A DNA stretch of 64,000 nucleotides from Streptomyces sp. AC512_CC834. Lineage in GTDB: Bacteria; Actinomycetota; Actinomycetes; Streptomycetales; Streptomycetaceae. A model generated the notes under the pieces. The model was not told the origin of the DNA. It did not search any database and worked only from the letters and a program-made list of their open reading frames with translations. This document shows, piece after piece, positions 10,101 to 18,154 of this stretch. The stretch is taken from NCBI RefSeq assembly GCF_019049325.1, contig NZ_JAGMUO010000051.1, positions 7,259 to 71,258 of the forward strand. The letters run 5' to 3'. The position numbers and the translations under genes were made by a program. Every line of letters starts with the position of its first letter. Position 1 is the first letter of the stretch.

Positions 10101-12804
10101 CGACGCGTTCAGCGCCGCGTCCGGCGTAGAAGGCGGTCCAGTCGACGGTGCCGCCCGAGGCGAACACCTGCCCCAGCGCCGTCACGGCCGTCACATCCTC
10201 CGGACGGTCCTTGCGCAGCACGGACGCGAACATGACCTCATCGGCAGCCGTGTCGAGAGTCTGCCGGGCCAGACCCGTCAGAACCGGGTCCGGGCCGCAC
10301 TCCACAAACCGCACCACACCCTGCTGATGCAGAGCAGCCACCCCGTCGGCGAAACGGACGGCCTCACGCACGTGACGCACCCAGTACTCGGGGTCCGTCA
10401 ACTGCCCCGCCACCGCCAGGGCACCCGTCACATTCGACACGACGGGCAGGGACGGCTCCGCATACGACAGCGACGCCGCCACCGCACGGAACTCCTCCAG
10501 CATCGGCTCCATCAACGGCGAGTGGAACGCATGCGACACCCGCAGCCGGGACACCCGCCGACCCAGCGTGGTGAAGTGCTCAGCGACCGTGTCGACGTCG
10601 GTCTGGGTGCCGGACACCACCACGGACGTGGGCCCGTTGACGGCGGCGATCCCGACACCGTCGGACAGCACCGGCAGGACTTCCTCTTCGGTGGCCTCTA
10701 CGGCCAGCATCGCTCCGCCCTCGGGCAGCGCGTCCATCAGCCGGCCCCGCGCCGCCACCAACGTCGCCGCGTCCTCCAGGGACAGCACTCCCGCCACATG
10801 CGCGGCGGTCACCTCACCGATCGAGTGCCCCGCCACGAAGTCGGGGCGCACACCCCAGGACTCCACCAGCCGGAACAACGCCGTCTCCACCGCAAACAAC
10901 CCCGCCTGCGCGAACACCGTCCGGTTCAGCAGCCGGGCATCATCGCCCCACACCACCTCACGCAACGACCGCCCCAGCAGACCGTCCAACCGCCCACACA
11001 CCGCATCGAAAGCAGACGCGAACACCGGGAAGGCGTCGTAGAGTTCCCGGCCCATCCCCAGCCGCTGACTGCCCTGACCCGTGAACAGCACAGCCGTCCG
11101 GCCACCCGCACGCGCCCGCACCACCGAGCCTTCCACCCCGCCCAGCGCGGTCAGCAGCTCCTCGCGGTCCCGGCCCACCACCACCGCACGCCGCTCCAAC
11201 GCAGCCCGCGACGACACCAAAGACAACCCCACATCCACCGGCGACAGTTCGAGCCGCTCACCCACCCACCCGGCAAGCCGCTCCGCCTGCGCCACCACCG
11301 CACCCGCGCCACGCCCCGACACCACCCACGGCACCACCGACGAACCCACCGGAGCACCCACAGCCGACGCCTCGGGCTCGGCAACCGGCACCGCGTCCAT
11401 GACCTCGCCGTCCTCGGAGGTCACCTCCGCCGGTTCCGCCAGCGGCGGCTCCTCCACGATCACATGGGCGTTCGTCCCGCTCAGACCGAACGACGACACA
11501 CCCGCACGCCGCGGGCGCCCGTCCTCGGCCGCCGGCCACTCCCGGGCCTCCGTCAGCAGACGCACAGCACCCGCGTCCCAGTCCACCTTGGACGAAGGCT
11601 CGTCGGAGTACAGGGACTTGGGCATCGTCTCGTGACGCATCGCCATGACCATCTTGATGATGCCCGCGACACCCGCCGCAGCCTGCGTGTGGCCCATGTT
11701 CGACTTGATCGACCCCAGCCACAGCGGACGGTCCGCCGCCCTGTCCTGGCCGTACGTCTCCAGCAGCGCCTGCGCCTCGATCGGGTCACCCAGCGTCGTA
11801 CCCGTACCGTGCCCCTCGACGATGTCCACGTCACCCGGGGCCAGTCGTGAGCCGGACAGGGCCGCCTTGATGACGCGCTGCTGCGAGGGGCCGTTGGGAG
11901 CGGTGAACCCGCTGGAGGCGCCGTCCTGGTTGACGGCACTGCCGCGCACCACGGCGAGCACCGGGTGACCGTTGCGACGTGCGTCGGACAGCCGCTCCAG
12001 GAGCAGCACGCCCACTCCTTCCGAGCAGCCCATGCCGTCGGCCGACTCGGAGAAGGACTTGCAGCGGCCGTCCTTGGCGAGGCCGCTCTGCGTGCTGAAG
12101 TAGACGAACATCTCGGGGTTGGACATGACGGTGACGCCGCCGGCCAGGGCGAGCGTGCAGTCTCCGCGGCGTAGGGCCTGCGCGGCCGTGTGGAGGGCGA
12201 CCAGCGACGAGGAGCACGCCGTGTCGACGGAGACCGCCGGTCCCTCGAGGCCGAGGGTGTAGGCCACCCGGCCGGTGACCAGGCTGCCGGCGCTGGAGCT
12301 GCCCGCCTCCTTCCCCTGGGCGTAGTCGTGGTACATCACGCCCGCGAACACGCCGGTGCGGCTGCCCTTCAGAGACAGCGGGTCGATGCCCGCACGCTCC
12401 ACGGCCTCCCAGGACGACTCCAGGAGCAGCCGCTGCTGGGGGTCCATGACCAGCGCCTCGTTCGGGCTGATACCGAAGAAGTCGGGATCGAAGTCCGCCG
12501 CGTCGTAAAGGAAACCGCCCTCCTTCGCGTACGTCTTCCCCGCCCGCCCGGGCTCCGGGTCGAACACGCCCGCATCCCAGCCACGGTCGGAGGGGAACTC
12601 CGACACCGCGTCCACACCGTCCGACACCAGCCGCCACAGATCCTCCGGCGACGCCACACCACCCGGGAAACGGCACGCCATCCCCACGACCGCGACGGAC
12701 TCGTCGTCGGGCTTGCGTGCCGCCTCGTCGAGACATCTGCGAGCGTCCCGCAGCTCTGCGAGAGTGCGCTTGAGGTATTGAAGGAGCCGTTCCTCGTTGC
12801 TCAC
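7144..12804 (-). CDS. Modular type I polyketide synthase, KS-AT-(DH)-(KR)-ACP with degenerate DH and KR
   Basis: The protein is 1886 aa with a GTG start at 12804. Order: docking helix MSNEERLLQYLKRTLAEL, KS (35-455, DTACSSS near 194, EGHGTGTT, KSNMGHTQ), AT (573-865; GHSIGE and HAFHS, malonyl type), DH-like (about 930-1180), KR-like (about 1260-1640), ACP (GFDSLAA Ser near 1760), C-terminal docking (ending DEELFDVLDSELGIA). The DH has RKNDVLGTALFP near 965, where Asn replaces the catalytic His of HxxxGxxxxP, and HPVLFEAAALL near 1126, where Glu replaces the Asp. In the KR the nucleotide motif reads IGVDGNG near 1441 instead of GGTGxLG, and the catalytic Tyr is Gln (GQANQAAAAGF, near 1583). 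I infer that both reductive domains are dead and the beta-keto group is left in place. No TE. Confidence 0.95.
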   Translation of the reverse strand: MSNEERLLQYLKRTLAELRDARRCLDEAARKPDDESVAVVGMACRFPGGVASPEDLWRLVSDGVDAVSEFPSDRGWDAGVFDPEPGRAGKTYAKEGGFLYDAADFDPDFFGISPNEALVMDPQQRLLLESSWEAVERAGIDPLSLKGSRTGVFAGVMYHDYAQGKEAGSSSAGSLVTGRVAYTLGLEGPAVSVDTACSSSLVALHTAAQALRRGDCTLALAGGVTVMSNPEMFVYFSTQSGLAKDGRCKSFSESADGMGCSEGVGVLLLERLSDARRNGHPVLAVVRGSAVNQDGASSGFTAPNGPSQQRVIKAALSGSRLAPGDVDIVEGHGTGTTLGDPIEAQALLETYGQDRAADRPLWLGSIKSNMGHTQAAAGVAGIIKMVMAMRHETMPKSLYSDEPSSKVDWDAGAVRLLTEAREWPAAEDGRPRRAGVSSFGLSGTNAHVIVEEPPLAEPAEVTSEDGEVMDAVPVAEPEASAVGAPVGSSVVPWVVSGRGAGAVVAQAERLAGWVGERLELSPVDVGLSLVSSRAALERRAVVVGRDREELLTALGGVEGSVVRARAGGRTAVLFTGQGSQRLGMGRELYDAFPVFASAFDAVCGRLDGLLGRSLREVVWGDDARLLNRTVFAQAGLFAVETALFRLVESWGVRPDFVAGHSIGEVTAAHVAGVLSLEDAATLVAARGRLMDALPEGGAMLAVEATEEEVLPVLSDGVGIAAVNGPTSVVVSGTQTDVDTVAEHFTTLGRRVSRLRVSHAFHSPLMEPMLEEFRAVAASLSYAEPSLPVVSNVTGALAVAGQLTDPEYWVRHVREAVRFADGVAALHQQGVVRFVECGPDPVLTGLARQTLDTAADEVMFASVLRKDRPEDVTAVTALGQVFASGGTVDWTAFYAGRGAERVDLPTYAFQRRRYWVDAQVGGGDLGAAGFDTAEHPLLKAALTLADSDGVVLSGRLSSRAHSWARKNDVLGTALFPTAGFVELALAAGAFVGCDGVSELSVDVPLALSEHQEPTFQVSVAPANEDGSRKVTIHSKGMDADSPSVLHVTGTLTVETQQSHADLTQWPPPGATSVDVEEARGALFRRGYGHGPALEALSALWRRGDEAFAEVTLLGFEGAPDEAEGFTVHPVLFEAAALLRHFVPGAEDGVTLPLEWERVSRHAPGVTTLRVRVARPQSTEGTEGLVLDLADSAGGPVLSAGSVTSAPMTQDRLALATGSRPDAMFRPQWQHHDVSASSAPSEQKTWAVLGTDTSGALGQTSVPVHPDVASFAEAVARGDAAEETVLMVAAPAASADADTDADRDVLSDTRSVLERIRLAVQSWTADERLGSARLVVVTEGAVSATPDTAGLVQAALRGLVSSAQAEDPDRFGLLDLDGSEQSRAALPAALALLHDGEPDVAIREGRPLVSRLVAADPALGSGTFGPAAHTAPVPSRPSMAEGTVLVTIGVDGNGMLIARHLADHHDVRHLLLVCDKEAAAPDVSDLRAAGADVVVRSCDLSDRQELAGAIADVPAGQPLNAVVHTAFTAANGLFDAMTRDRVETALLPRAGAAWHLHELTRGANLAAFVLVSSSTSLLHGVGQANQAAAAGFLNALAQHRRAQGLPGLSLAFGPWSGGSDGTEDAALRQRASELGTPYLEAGEGLGLFDRALAVSMARTDGGEGDGDGEDGGVLVPLRLDRAALRARPDELPAALRGIVRVPRSSAGAADTGRELRRRLLSLTPEERGRQLLDLVRSQVASVLGHASATAVEADRAFKDLGFDSLAAVELRRRLDRMTGLSLSATLVFDHPNSRAATQYIDGLILPEDGAGPAQEVLGEVDRLEALLTGLSAEAAGLEQERITSRLEALVRSWHDARGGATTDDSSAGYESATDEELFDVLDSELGIA

Positions 12805-12832
12805 AGGTGGCCATCTCCTCTCAGGTGGTGTG

Positions 12833-12890
12833 GTCAGCGGTGTCGGACAGTCAGCGGTGTCGGACGGTCAGCGGTGTCGGGCGGTCAGAG
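12833..12890. repeat. 17-bp tandem repeat, about 3.4 copies
   Basis: Units at 12833-12849, 12850-12866 and 12867-12883 (gtcagcggtgtcggaca and variants), plus a partial fourth that includes the stop codon of the flavoprotein gene. It fills the gap between that gene and the RBS of the downstream PKS gene. Confidence 0.85.
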
Positions 12891-14297
12891 GCCCGCGTCA
12901 GAGAGGTCCGGCTTCACGCCGCTCGCGAACAGCTCGCCGATCTGCGGGAACTGGGCCTTCGCCTGCCCCGGGGTCAGCGGGGGCTTGCCGGGACCGCGCA
13001 GTACGGCCGCCAGCAGCGGCAGCGACATCATCCGGCTCTGCGGACTGCGCAGGGTGCTGACCTCGTACACGGCGCGCAGCACGTCCTCGTTGGCCGCCGC
13101 GGTCCTGGAGTAGCGGGCGCCCATGCTCTGCTGCATGGCCGCACCCCGGACGGTGATGTTGGTCTTGACGCCGGGGAAGAACAGGTCGGTGGTGCTGGCC
13201 ATCGTCCAGGGACCCTCACCGGCCTTGGCGACGTCGTCCTGCACCTTGCGGGACAGTCCCGGCTCCAGGCCGTGTGTCTTGAGCCGAGTGCGCAGCGCCA
13301 GGGCCCCGAAGGCGGCCATCGACATGCCGGTGGCGTAGTTGGGGCTGAGCACCATGACGGCGTCGCCGAGGGCCAGGAAGCCGTCGGGTACCGGCAGCTT
13401 GTGATAGTGACGGCGGCGGTTGGCGAGACCGCGGGAGCCGCGGACCGGGGTCAACGGGCGGGCCGTGCTGATGATGTCGGCGACGACGGGGTCGCCCACG
13501 TCGCGGGCGAAGTCCATGAATCCCTCTTCGGCGGTGGGCGGCTGGCCGCCCTGGGTGCCGATGAGGGAGACGATCCAGCGGCCGTCCTCCTGTGGCATGA
13601 ACGCCGCGCCCTTGCCGGGGCGTCCGGTGCCGGGGACGGCCTGGATGAGGACGCCGGGGAAATCCTTGGCGGCCTCGGCGGGGGCCTCGAACTCCCGGCC
13701 GGCGTAGGTGAGGCCGGCGTCCACGAACTCTTCCTTCACCGTGGGCAGGCCCATGCCGGCGAGCCATTCGGACGCCTTGGAACGGTTGCCGGAGGCGTCG
13801 ACGACCAAGTCGCCGCTGACGACCCCTTCCGAGCGGTCGGCCCGCTCGACGCAGACCCCGGTGACCTTGTTGGCGTCACCCGTCAGTCCGACCGCCTTGG
13901 TGGACTCCAGGAAGGTGATGTTCGCGGTGCCGAGTACCTGGCTGCGGACGACGTGGTCGATGAGCGGCCGGCTGCAGGCGACGGTGTACGACTCGTCCTC
14001 GAAGGTGCGGAACCAGCCCTCGGAGGAGCGGGTCAGCATGTCCTGGCCCATCCTGAGGGTGTGGGCGCCGGCCGCCGTCAGCCGGGCGACGGTGCCGGGC
14101 AGCAACTGGTCGAGTGCCTCGGCACCACCGGCCATCAGCATGTGGTTCTGCCGGCCCTGCGGCAGGCCTTTGCGCTGCTGGGGCCCGTCGGGGTAGGTGT
14201 CCCCCTCGATGACGGTCACTCTGTCGGCGTGCCGCGAGAGCACTCGCGCGGCGAGCAGTCCCGCCAACCCGCCGCCTATCACCACTGCTTCACTCAT
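12885..14297 (-). CDS. FAD-dependent monooxygenase, epoxidase-like (polyketide tailoring)
   Basis: The protein is 470 aa. It begins MSEAVVIGGGLAGLLAARVL, a Rossmann GxGxxG FAD-binding site, followed by TVIEGD. A second FAD motif, GFLALGDAVMVLSPNYATGM, lies near residue 305. Layout and length fit the flavoprotein group that includes polyether epoxidases of the MonCI/Lsd18 type (established family knowledge; the assignment is inference). It probably oxidises a PKS-bound or released chain, for example by epoxidation. The ATG at 14297 overlaps the stop of the SRPBCC gene by 4 bp (ATGA), so the two are translationally coupled. Hydroxylation instead of epoxidation cannot be excluded. Confidence 0.85.
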   Translation of the reverse strand: MSEAVVIGGGLAGLLAARVLSRHADRVTVIEGDTYPDGPQQRKGLPQGRQNHMLMAGGAEALDQLLPGTVARLTAAGAHTLRMGQDMLTRSSEGWFRTFEDESYTVACSRPLIDHVVRSQVLGTANITFLESTKAVGLTGDANKVTGVCVERADRSEGVVSGDLVVDASGNRSKASEWLAGMGLPTVKEEFVDAGLTYAGREFEAPAEAAKDFPGVLIQAVPGTGRPGKGAAFMPQEDGRWIVSLIGTQGGQPPTAEEGFMDFARDVGDPVVADIISTARPLTPVRGSRGLANRRRHYHKLPVPDGFLALGDAVMVLSPNYATGMSMAAFGALALRTRLKTHGLEPGLSRKVQDDVAKAGEGPWTMASTTDLFFPGVKTNITVRGAAMQQSMGARYSRTAAANEDVLRAVYEVSTLRSPQSRMMSLPLLAAVLRGPGKPPLTPGQAKAQFPQIGELFASGVKPDLSDAGL

Positions 14298-14743
14298 CGC
14301 GCACTGCCCGCCTCTGCGGTACGGCGCCGGGCTTCCTGCTCCAGCGCTTTGAAGGTGATACGGGTGTCGCCCTGGAATGCCTTGGCCCAGAACAGCCGGA
14401 ACACGGGGGTGAACGGCCCGTGGACCTCGACCCGGCGGCTCACCGCGACCCGGCCCGGCTCGTCCGGGCGGTAGTTGTTGATGATCAGCATCTTGCCGCC
14501 GGGCATCGGGGACTCCGTCGTGTAGGAGCGCCCCTCCTCGACCTGGAGAACCTTGAAGTAGCCGCGCTGACGGGACACGACGCGGGAAATGGTCCAGCCG
14601 CCGCTGCCCGGCTCGAACGGCCCCTCGAAGCCGCACTGAAGGACGTGCGGGTCCCAGGTGGCCCAGGACGGTACGTCGGACACCGTCTGCCAGACCGCGT
14701 CCAGTTCGGCGTCGATCTTGTCCGACTCTTCGAACGCATACAT
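14294..14743 (-). CDS. SRPBCC / polyketide cyclase-like protein
   Basis: A 149-aa protein starting MYAFEESDKIDAELDAVWQT, the usual start of an SRPBCC (START-like) fold; SDVPSWATWDPHV is typical of polyketide cyclase/dehydrase family 2. These proteins bind hydrophobic ligands in a deep cavity, and some cyclise or dehydrate polyketides. No catalytic residue can be assigned from the sequence. It overlaps the epoxidase-like gene by 4 bp and lies 134 bp downstream of the luciferase-like gene, so the three probably form one tailoring operon. An upstream in-frame ATG exists, but gagagga lies 9 bp before 14743. Confidence 0.8.
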   Translation of the reverse strand: MYAFEESDKIDAELDAVWQTVSDVPSWATWDPHVLQCGFEGPFEPGSGGWTISRVVSRQRGYFKVLQVEEGRSYTTESPMPGGKMLIINNYRPDEPGRVAVSRRVEVHGPFTPVFRLFWAKAFQGDTRITFKALEQEARRRTAEAGSAR

Positions 14744-14877
14744 GACGGAATTCCTCTCGATTCCATTCACGGAAAAAGTGCGGAGCCCCGGCGCAAGAGG
14801 CGTGAGGGGCATTTGCGCCGGGGCGGCTCGACCGGGCTCGCGCACCAGTCGGGAAAAGCGCGCCGGTGGGTGGCGGT

Positions 14878-16113
14878 TCAGCTCTCGGTCGAGGGCTGCG
14901 GGCGCTGGAATTCCTCCATGTCGCTGCGGATCACGTAGTCGGACACGTCCACGACAGGGCTCTCGACCCGTTCCATGGCCTTCTTGACCGGCAGGGCCAG
15001 ACGATCCTGCTTGGCCAGTTCGCGGGACTCGCGCCGCTCGGCGAACTCCGGCATGACCTCGCGGGCGAAGAGCTCGAGGGATTCGCAGATGTGCTCGTGC
15101 TTGTTGGCACCGAGCTGCACCTGGAAAATGATCTCGTCGACGCCGGCCTCCTCCTGCACGCGGATCATCTCGGCGAGCTTCTGGGGGGTGCCGATGCCGC
15201 GGCGCACCACGGTGTCCATGCGTGCCGCGTTCTCCGGCGGGACCGGCGGCTGCTTGGCGAACTCCGTCTTCAGGTCGCTGGTGCCGGGGCGGTGGCCGCC
15301 CTGCACGTAGAAGTGCATGAAGGAATTGACGTAGAAGTCGACGCCTCCCATGGCCCGTTCGTACGCGGTCTCCTCATTGGCGTGACAGAGGAAGGGCAGC
15401 GCGACGGCGAAGTTGGCGTTGACCGCCTTGCCCACCGGTACGCAGTCGTCCGACTCGATGGTCCGGTAGTAGGTCGCGACCCGCTCCTTGGCCTCTTCCG
15501 GCGTCATGAACGCGAAGGACAGGGCTCCCACGCCGTTACGGGCGGCGGTTTCCACGGTCTCGGGCGAACTGCAGGCCACCCACAGCGGGGGGTGCGGCTT
15601 CTGCTTGGGCTTGGGCAGCACGTTCCGCGGGGGCATGTCGACCCACTCGCCTTGGTGGCCGGTGAAAGGCACCTCGGTGAACATGCGGGTGATCACGCCT
15701 ATCGCCTCGCGCCACTGCTCGCGCTTGGTGGCCCGGTCGACACCGAAGGCGCCGAGTTCGTGCTGGGTGCTGCCCTGCCCGGAACCGAACTCCACGCGCC
15801 CGCCGGAGACCAGATCGAGCATGGCGATGCGCTCGGCGATGCGCGCGGGATGATTCACCGCCGGCGGCAGGGTGACGATTCCGTGGGCCAGCCGGATGTT
15901 GGTGGTACGCGCGGCCGCGGCGGCGAGGAAGACCTCCGGTGCCGAAGAATGGGAGTACTCGTCCAGGAAGTGGTGTTCGGACGCCCAGACCGTGTCGAAT
16001 CCCAGTCGGTCGGCGAGTTCGACCTGGTCGAGAGCCTCGTTCAGTACCCTCTCCTCGCCGTCCTCGGTCCACGGGCGAGGATTTTGCAGGAGATATATCA
16101 GACCGAAGCGCAT
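14878..16113 (-). CDS. Luciferase-like (LLM class) flavin-dependent monooxygenase
   Basis: A 411-aa protein starting MRFGLIYLLQNPRPW. GFDTVWASEHHFLDEY near residue 37, LAHGIVTLPPAVNHPARIAE near 95 and GRVEFGSGQGS are typical of the bacterial luciferase-like fold using FMNH2 or F420. The size fits the full-length family. A clear RBS (gaggag) precedes the ATG. It heads the tailoring group on the minus strand and probably oxidises the polyketide, for example by hydroxylation or Baeyer-Villiger-type chemistry. The cofactor and reaction cannot be told from the sequence. Confidence 0.88.
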   Translation of the reverse strand: MRFGLIYLLQNPRPWTEDGEERVLNEALDQVELADRLGFDTVWASEHHFLDEYSHSSAPEVFLAAAAARTTNIRLAHGIVTLPPAVNHPARIAERIAMLDLVSGGRVEFGSGQGSTQHELGAFGVDRATKREQWREAIGVITRMFTEVPFTGHQGEWVDMPPRNVLPKPKQKPHPPLWVACSSPETVETAARNGVGALSFAFMTPEEAKERVATYYRTIESDDCVPVGKAVNANFAVALPFLCHANEETAYERAMGGVDFYVNSFMHFYVQGGHRPGTSDLKTEFAKQPPVPPENAARMDTVVRRGIGTPQKLAEMIRVQEEAGVDEIIFQVQLGANKHEHICESLELFAREVMPEFAERRESRELAKQDRLALPVKKAMERVESPVVDVSDYVIRSDMEEFQRPQPSTES

Positions 16114-16569
16114 GCTTGCTCCTCATCGTCGACAGGAATGTCACCGCTGCCCAAAGCCACGGCGTCTTTGGTGTTGCGCCGACCACTTCCGTGCAGAGGG
16201 CTCCCTGCGGAAGCAGGCTCGGCCACGGTATGAGCAAAGCAATCGCGCCCGCTCCCCCTACAAGCCCCTTAGCGGCCCTTACCGCACCCCGTCAGGGGTC
16301 GGTACGGGCCCGGGAATCGGCGCACCGGGAATGCGGTGGAGGACACGACGAGCAGGACCGCGGCCCGGCGGGACCCGGACGCGTACGTCCCGGCAGCGGC
16401 AGCACCCCCTACGGCACGCGGGCCACCCCTAACCGAGGCGGCAGCGGCGGCCACGGAGCCGGCCGACGGCGAGCCGCGGAGCCGCGGACCCGGCGCAGGC
16501 GCAGGCGCAGGCGTCGACACCGACGCCGACAGATCGGTGATCTGCCGGCGTCGACGCGTGCGGCGGTCA
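16114..16569. other. Noncoding gap upstream of the luciferase-like gene
   Basis: About 460 bp with no convincing gene. It should carry the promoter of the leftward tailoring/PKS operon near 16114-16240. The rest is very GC-rich with short imperfect inverted repeats. No confident promoter box can be picked by eye. Confidence 0.5.
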
Positions 16570-16624
16570 GGCGGTGATCAAGCGGTGATCAGGCGGTGAT
16601 CAGGCGGTGATCAGGCGGCGTTCA
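16570..16624. repeat. 11-bp tandem repeat, five copies, overlapping the stop codon of the sensor kinase
   Basis: Units ggcggtgatca (16570-16580), agcggtgatca, two more ggcggtgatca, and ggcggcgttca (16614-16624). The last unit includes the kinase stop codon (16622-16624). Confidence 0.9.
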
Positions 16625-17893
16625 GGACGAGTGGACATCCTGCGAGAGGACGTCGCAGGGCAGCTCGATGGTGGCAGTGGTGGGGCCGCCGAGCGGGCTG
16701 TTGACGGCGAGGATCCCGTCGAACGCGCCGAGCCTGCGCTCGATGCCGGCCAGGCCGGTACCCCGTGACGGATCCGCGCCGCCCCTGCCGTCGTCGGTCA
16801 CCGTGATCCGCAGCATCCCCTCCTCGTGGCGCATGTCGATCCAGACGCGCTCGGCCTCGGCGTGCTTGGCGACGTTGGTCAGCATCTCCGACACCGAGAA
16901 GTACGCGGCCGCCTCGACGGGTGCGGCCATCCGCCCGATGGCCTCCACGCCGACCTCGGTCTTGATCGTGCCGCGCAGCGCGAGCGCACGGACCGCGTCG
17001 CCCAGGCCCCGCTCGGCCAGGACGGGCGGGTGAATGCCCCGGACAAGCTGACGCAGTTCGTCCAGGGCCTCGGCGGAGGACTTGCGGGTCTCGGCCAGCA
17101 GCCGGGTCGCCTGGTCGGGATCGGTGCGTACGAGATGCTCGATGGTGCCCAGGCTCATGCCCATCGCCACCAGCCGGGCCTGCGCCCCGTCGTGCAAGTC
17201 GCGCTCGATCCGCCGCAGTTCGGCCGCCGAGACATCGACCGCGTCGGCCCGGGTCTCCTTGAGGTGCTCGATACGGAGCTGGAGCTCGCGCTCGTGGTCG
17301 GGCGCCAGGAACACGTGGGCGAGCCGACCGTGCACGTGCAGGATCTCCGGGTTGTAGCGCAGCCCCAGGGCGATGAACACCGCGCCCAGGGCGGCCGCCG
17401 CCACCGCGGTGAGCTGGTCGTCGACCGGAATGAACGCGTACCAGTAGCCGACATCCCGCATGGGACGCCACACCCCGGCCGCCAGGACGAAGCCCCACGC
17501 CCCGTAGAGGACGAGCGCGACGGCGAACATGGCGAGAACGAAGCCCGCGATCGGGTCGACGATCATCCACAGCAGGTCACGCCAGGTCGCCGGGTCCTTC
17601 AGCACCCACTGGCAGCGCTGGACCCGGCCCACGATCCCGCCCTGCCACTGCGGCTCCGGCCGGTAGGGCACAGCGATGCGCACGCCGCTCCACTCTCCGG
17701 CCAGCCGCCGGCGGGCATTGGCATTCGCCCGCGCGGCGGCGGTCACCCAGGGGGTGGTGAAGACACCGATACCCACGATCACCAGCGCGACCGACACCAC
17801 CGAGAGGCAGAACAACACCAGCGAGAACACCATCGACATCAGGGCCAGGCCCAGGCCTCTTGCTGAAGCCGTCAATCCGGCCCGAACGCTCAT
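16622..17893 (-). CDS. Orphan sensor histidine kinase (HisKA_3 / NarL-type)
   Basis: A 423-aa protein starting MSVRAGLTASARGLGL. Several hydrophobic segments lie in the first 190 residues and form a membrane sensor region. The dimerisation/phosphoacceptor motif RRIERDLHDGAQARLVAMG lies near residue 225, with His as the phosphorylation site. The HATPase part follows, with MLTNVAKHAEA as N box and VTDDGRGGAD and GTGLAGIERR as G boxes. I chose the ATG at 17893 because gggaga lies just upstream; a longer start would translate the tandem repeat. No response regulator gene is adjacent, although this family is normally paired with a NarL-type regulator. It lies between the PKS tailoring genes and a regulator gene, so a role in cluster control is possible but unproven. 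Confidence 0.9.
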   Translation of the reverse strand: MSVRAGLTASARGLGLALMSMVFSLVLFCLSVVSVALVIVGIGVFTTPWVTAAARANANARRRLAGEWSGVRIAVPYRPEPQWQGGIVGRVQRCQWVLKDPATWRDLLWMIVDPIAGFVLAMFAVALVLYGAWGFVLAAGVWRPMRDVGYWYAFIPVDDQLTAVAAAALGAVFIALGLRYNPEILHVHGRLAHVFLAPDHERELQLRIEHLKETRADAVDVSAAELRRIERDLHDGAQARLVAMGMSLGTIEHLVRTDPDQATRLLAETRKSSAEALDELRQLVRGIHPPVLAERGLGDAVRALALRGTIKTEVGVEAIGRMAAPVEAAAYFSVSEMLTNVAKHAEAERVWIDMRHEEGMLRITVTDDGRGGADPSRGTGLAGIERRLGAFDGILAVNSPLGGPTTATIELPCDVLSQDVHSS

Positions 17894-17901
17894 GTCGTCT
17901 C

Positions 17902-17957
17902 CCGTTGTCGATGCCCCGTTGTCGGTGCCCCGTTGTCGGTGCCCGCTGTCGGTGCCC
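17902..17957. repeat. 14-bp tandem repeat, four copies, in the 5' leader of the sensor kinase
   Basis: Units ccgttgtcgatgcc (17902-17915), ccgttgtcggtgcc twice, and a fourth with changes, ending at 17957. The array starts 9 bp upstream of the kinase ATG, so it lies in the transcribed leader or at the promoter. Confidence 0.88.
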
Positions 17958-18154
17958 ACGTCTGTCTACCGGATCAACTGTGCCCGCAATCGCGGTCGTG
18001 GTCACTGGCTCCAAGCCCCGAAGGATGGTGTACCTGCCAACACCCCTACGCCACCCGCAGATCACCCGCGGATCACCCGCCCGAAGCGCACCGCACGGTT
18101 CATCTCTTAAAGTCACGTATCCGTGACGAGAGCAGCGAAGGGAAGAGCCACCGA

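Noticed and set aside
1..12804. Chain-releasing thioesterase or loading module
   Set aside because: The two complete PKS proteins end in docking sequences and all visible KS domains have the normal Cys; neither a TE nor a KSQ is present in the window.
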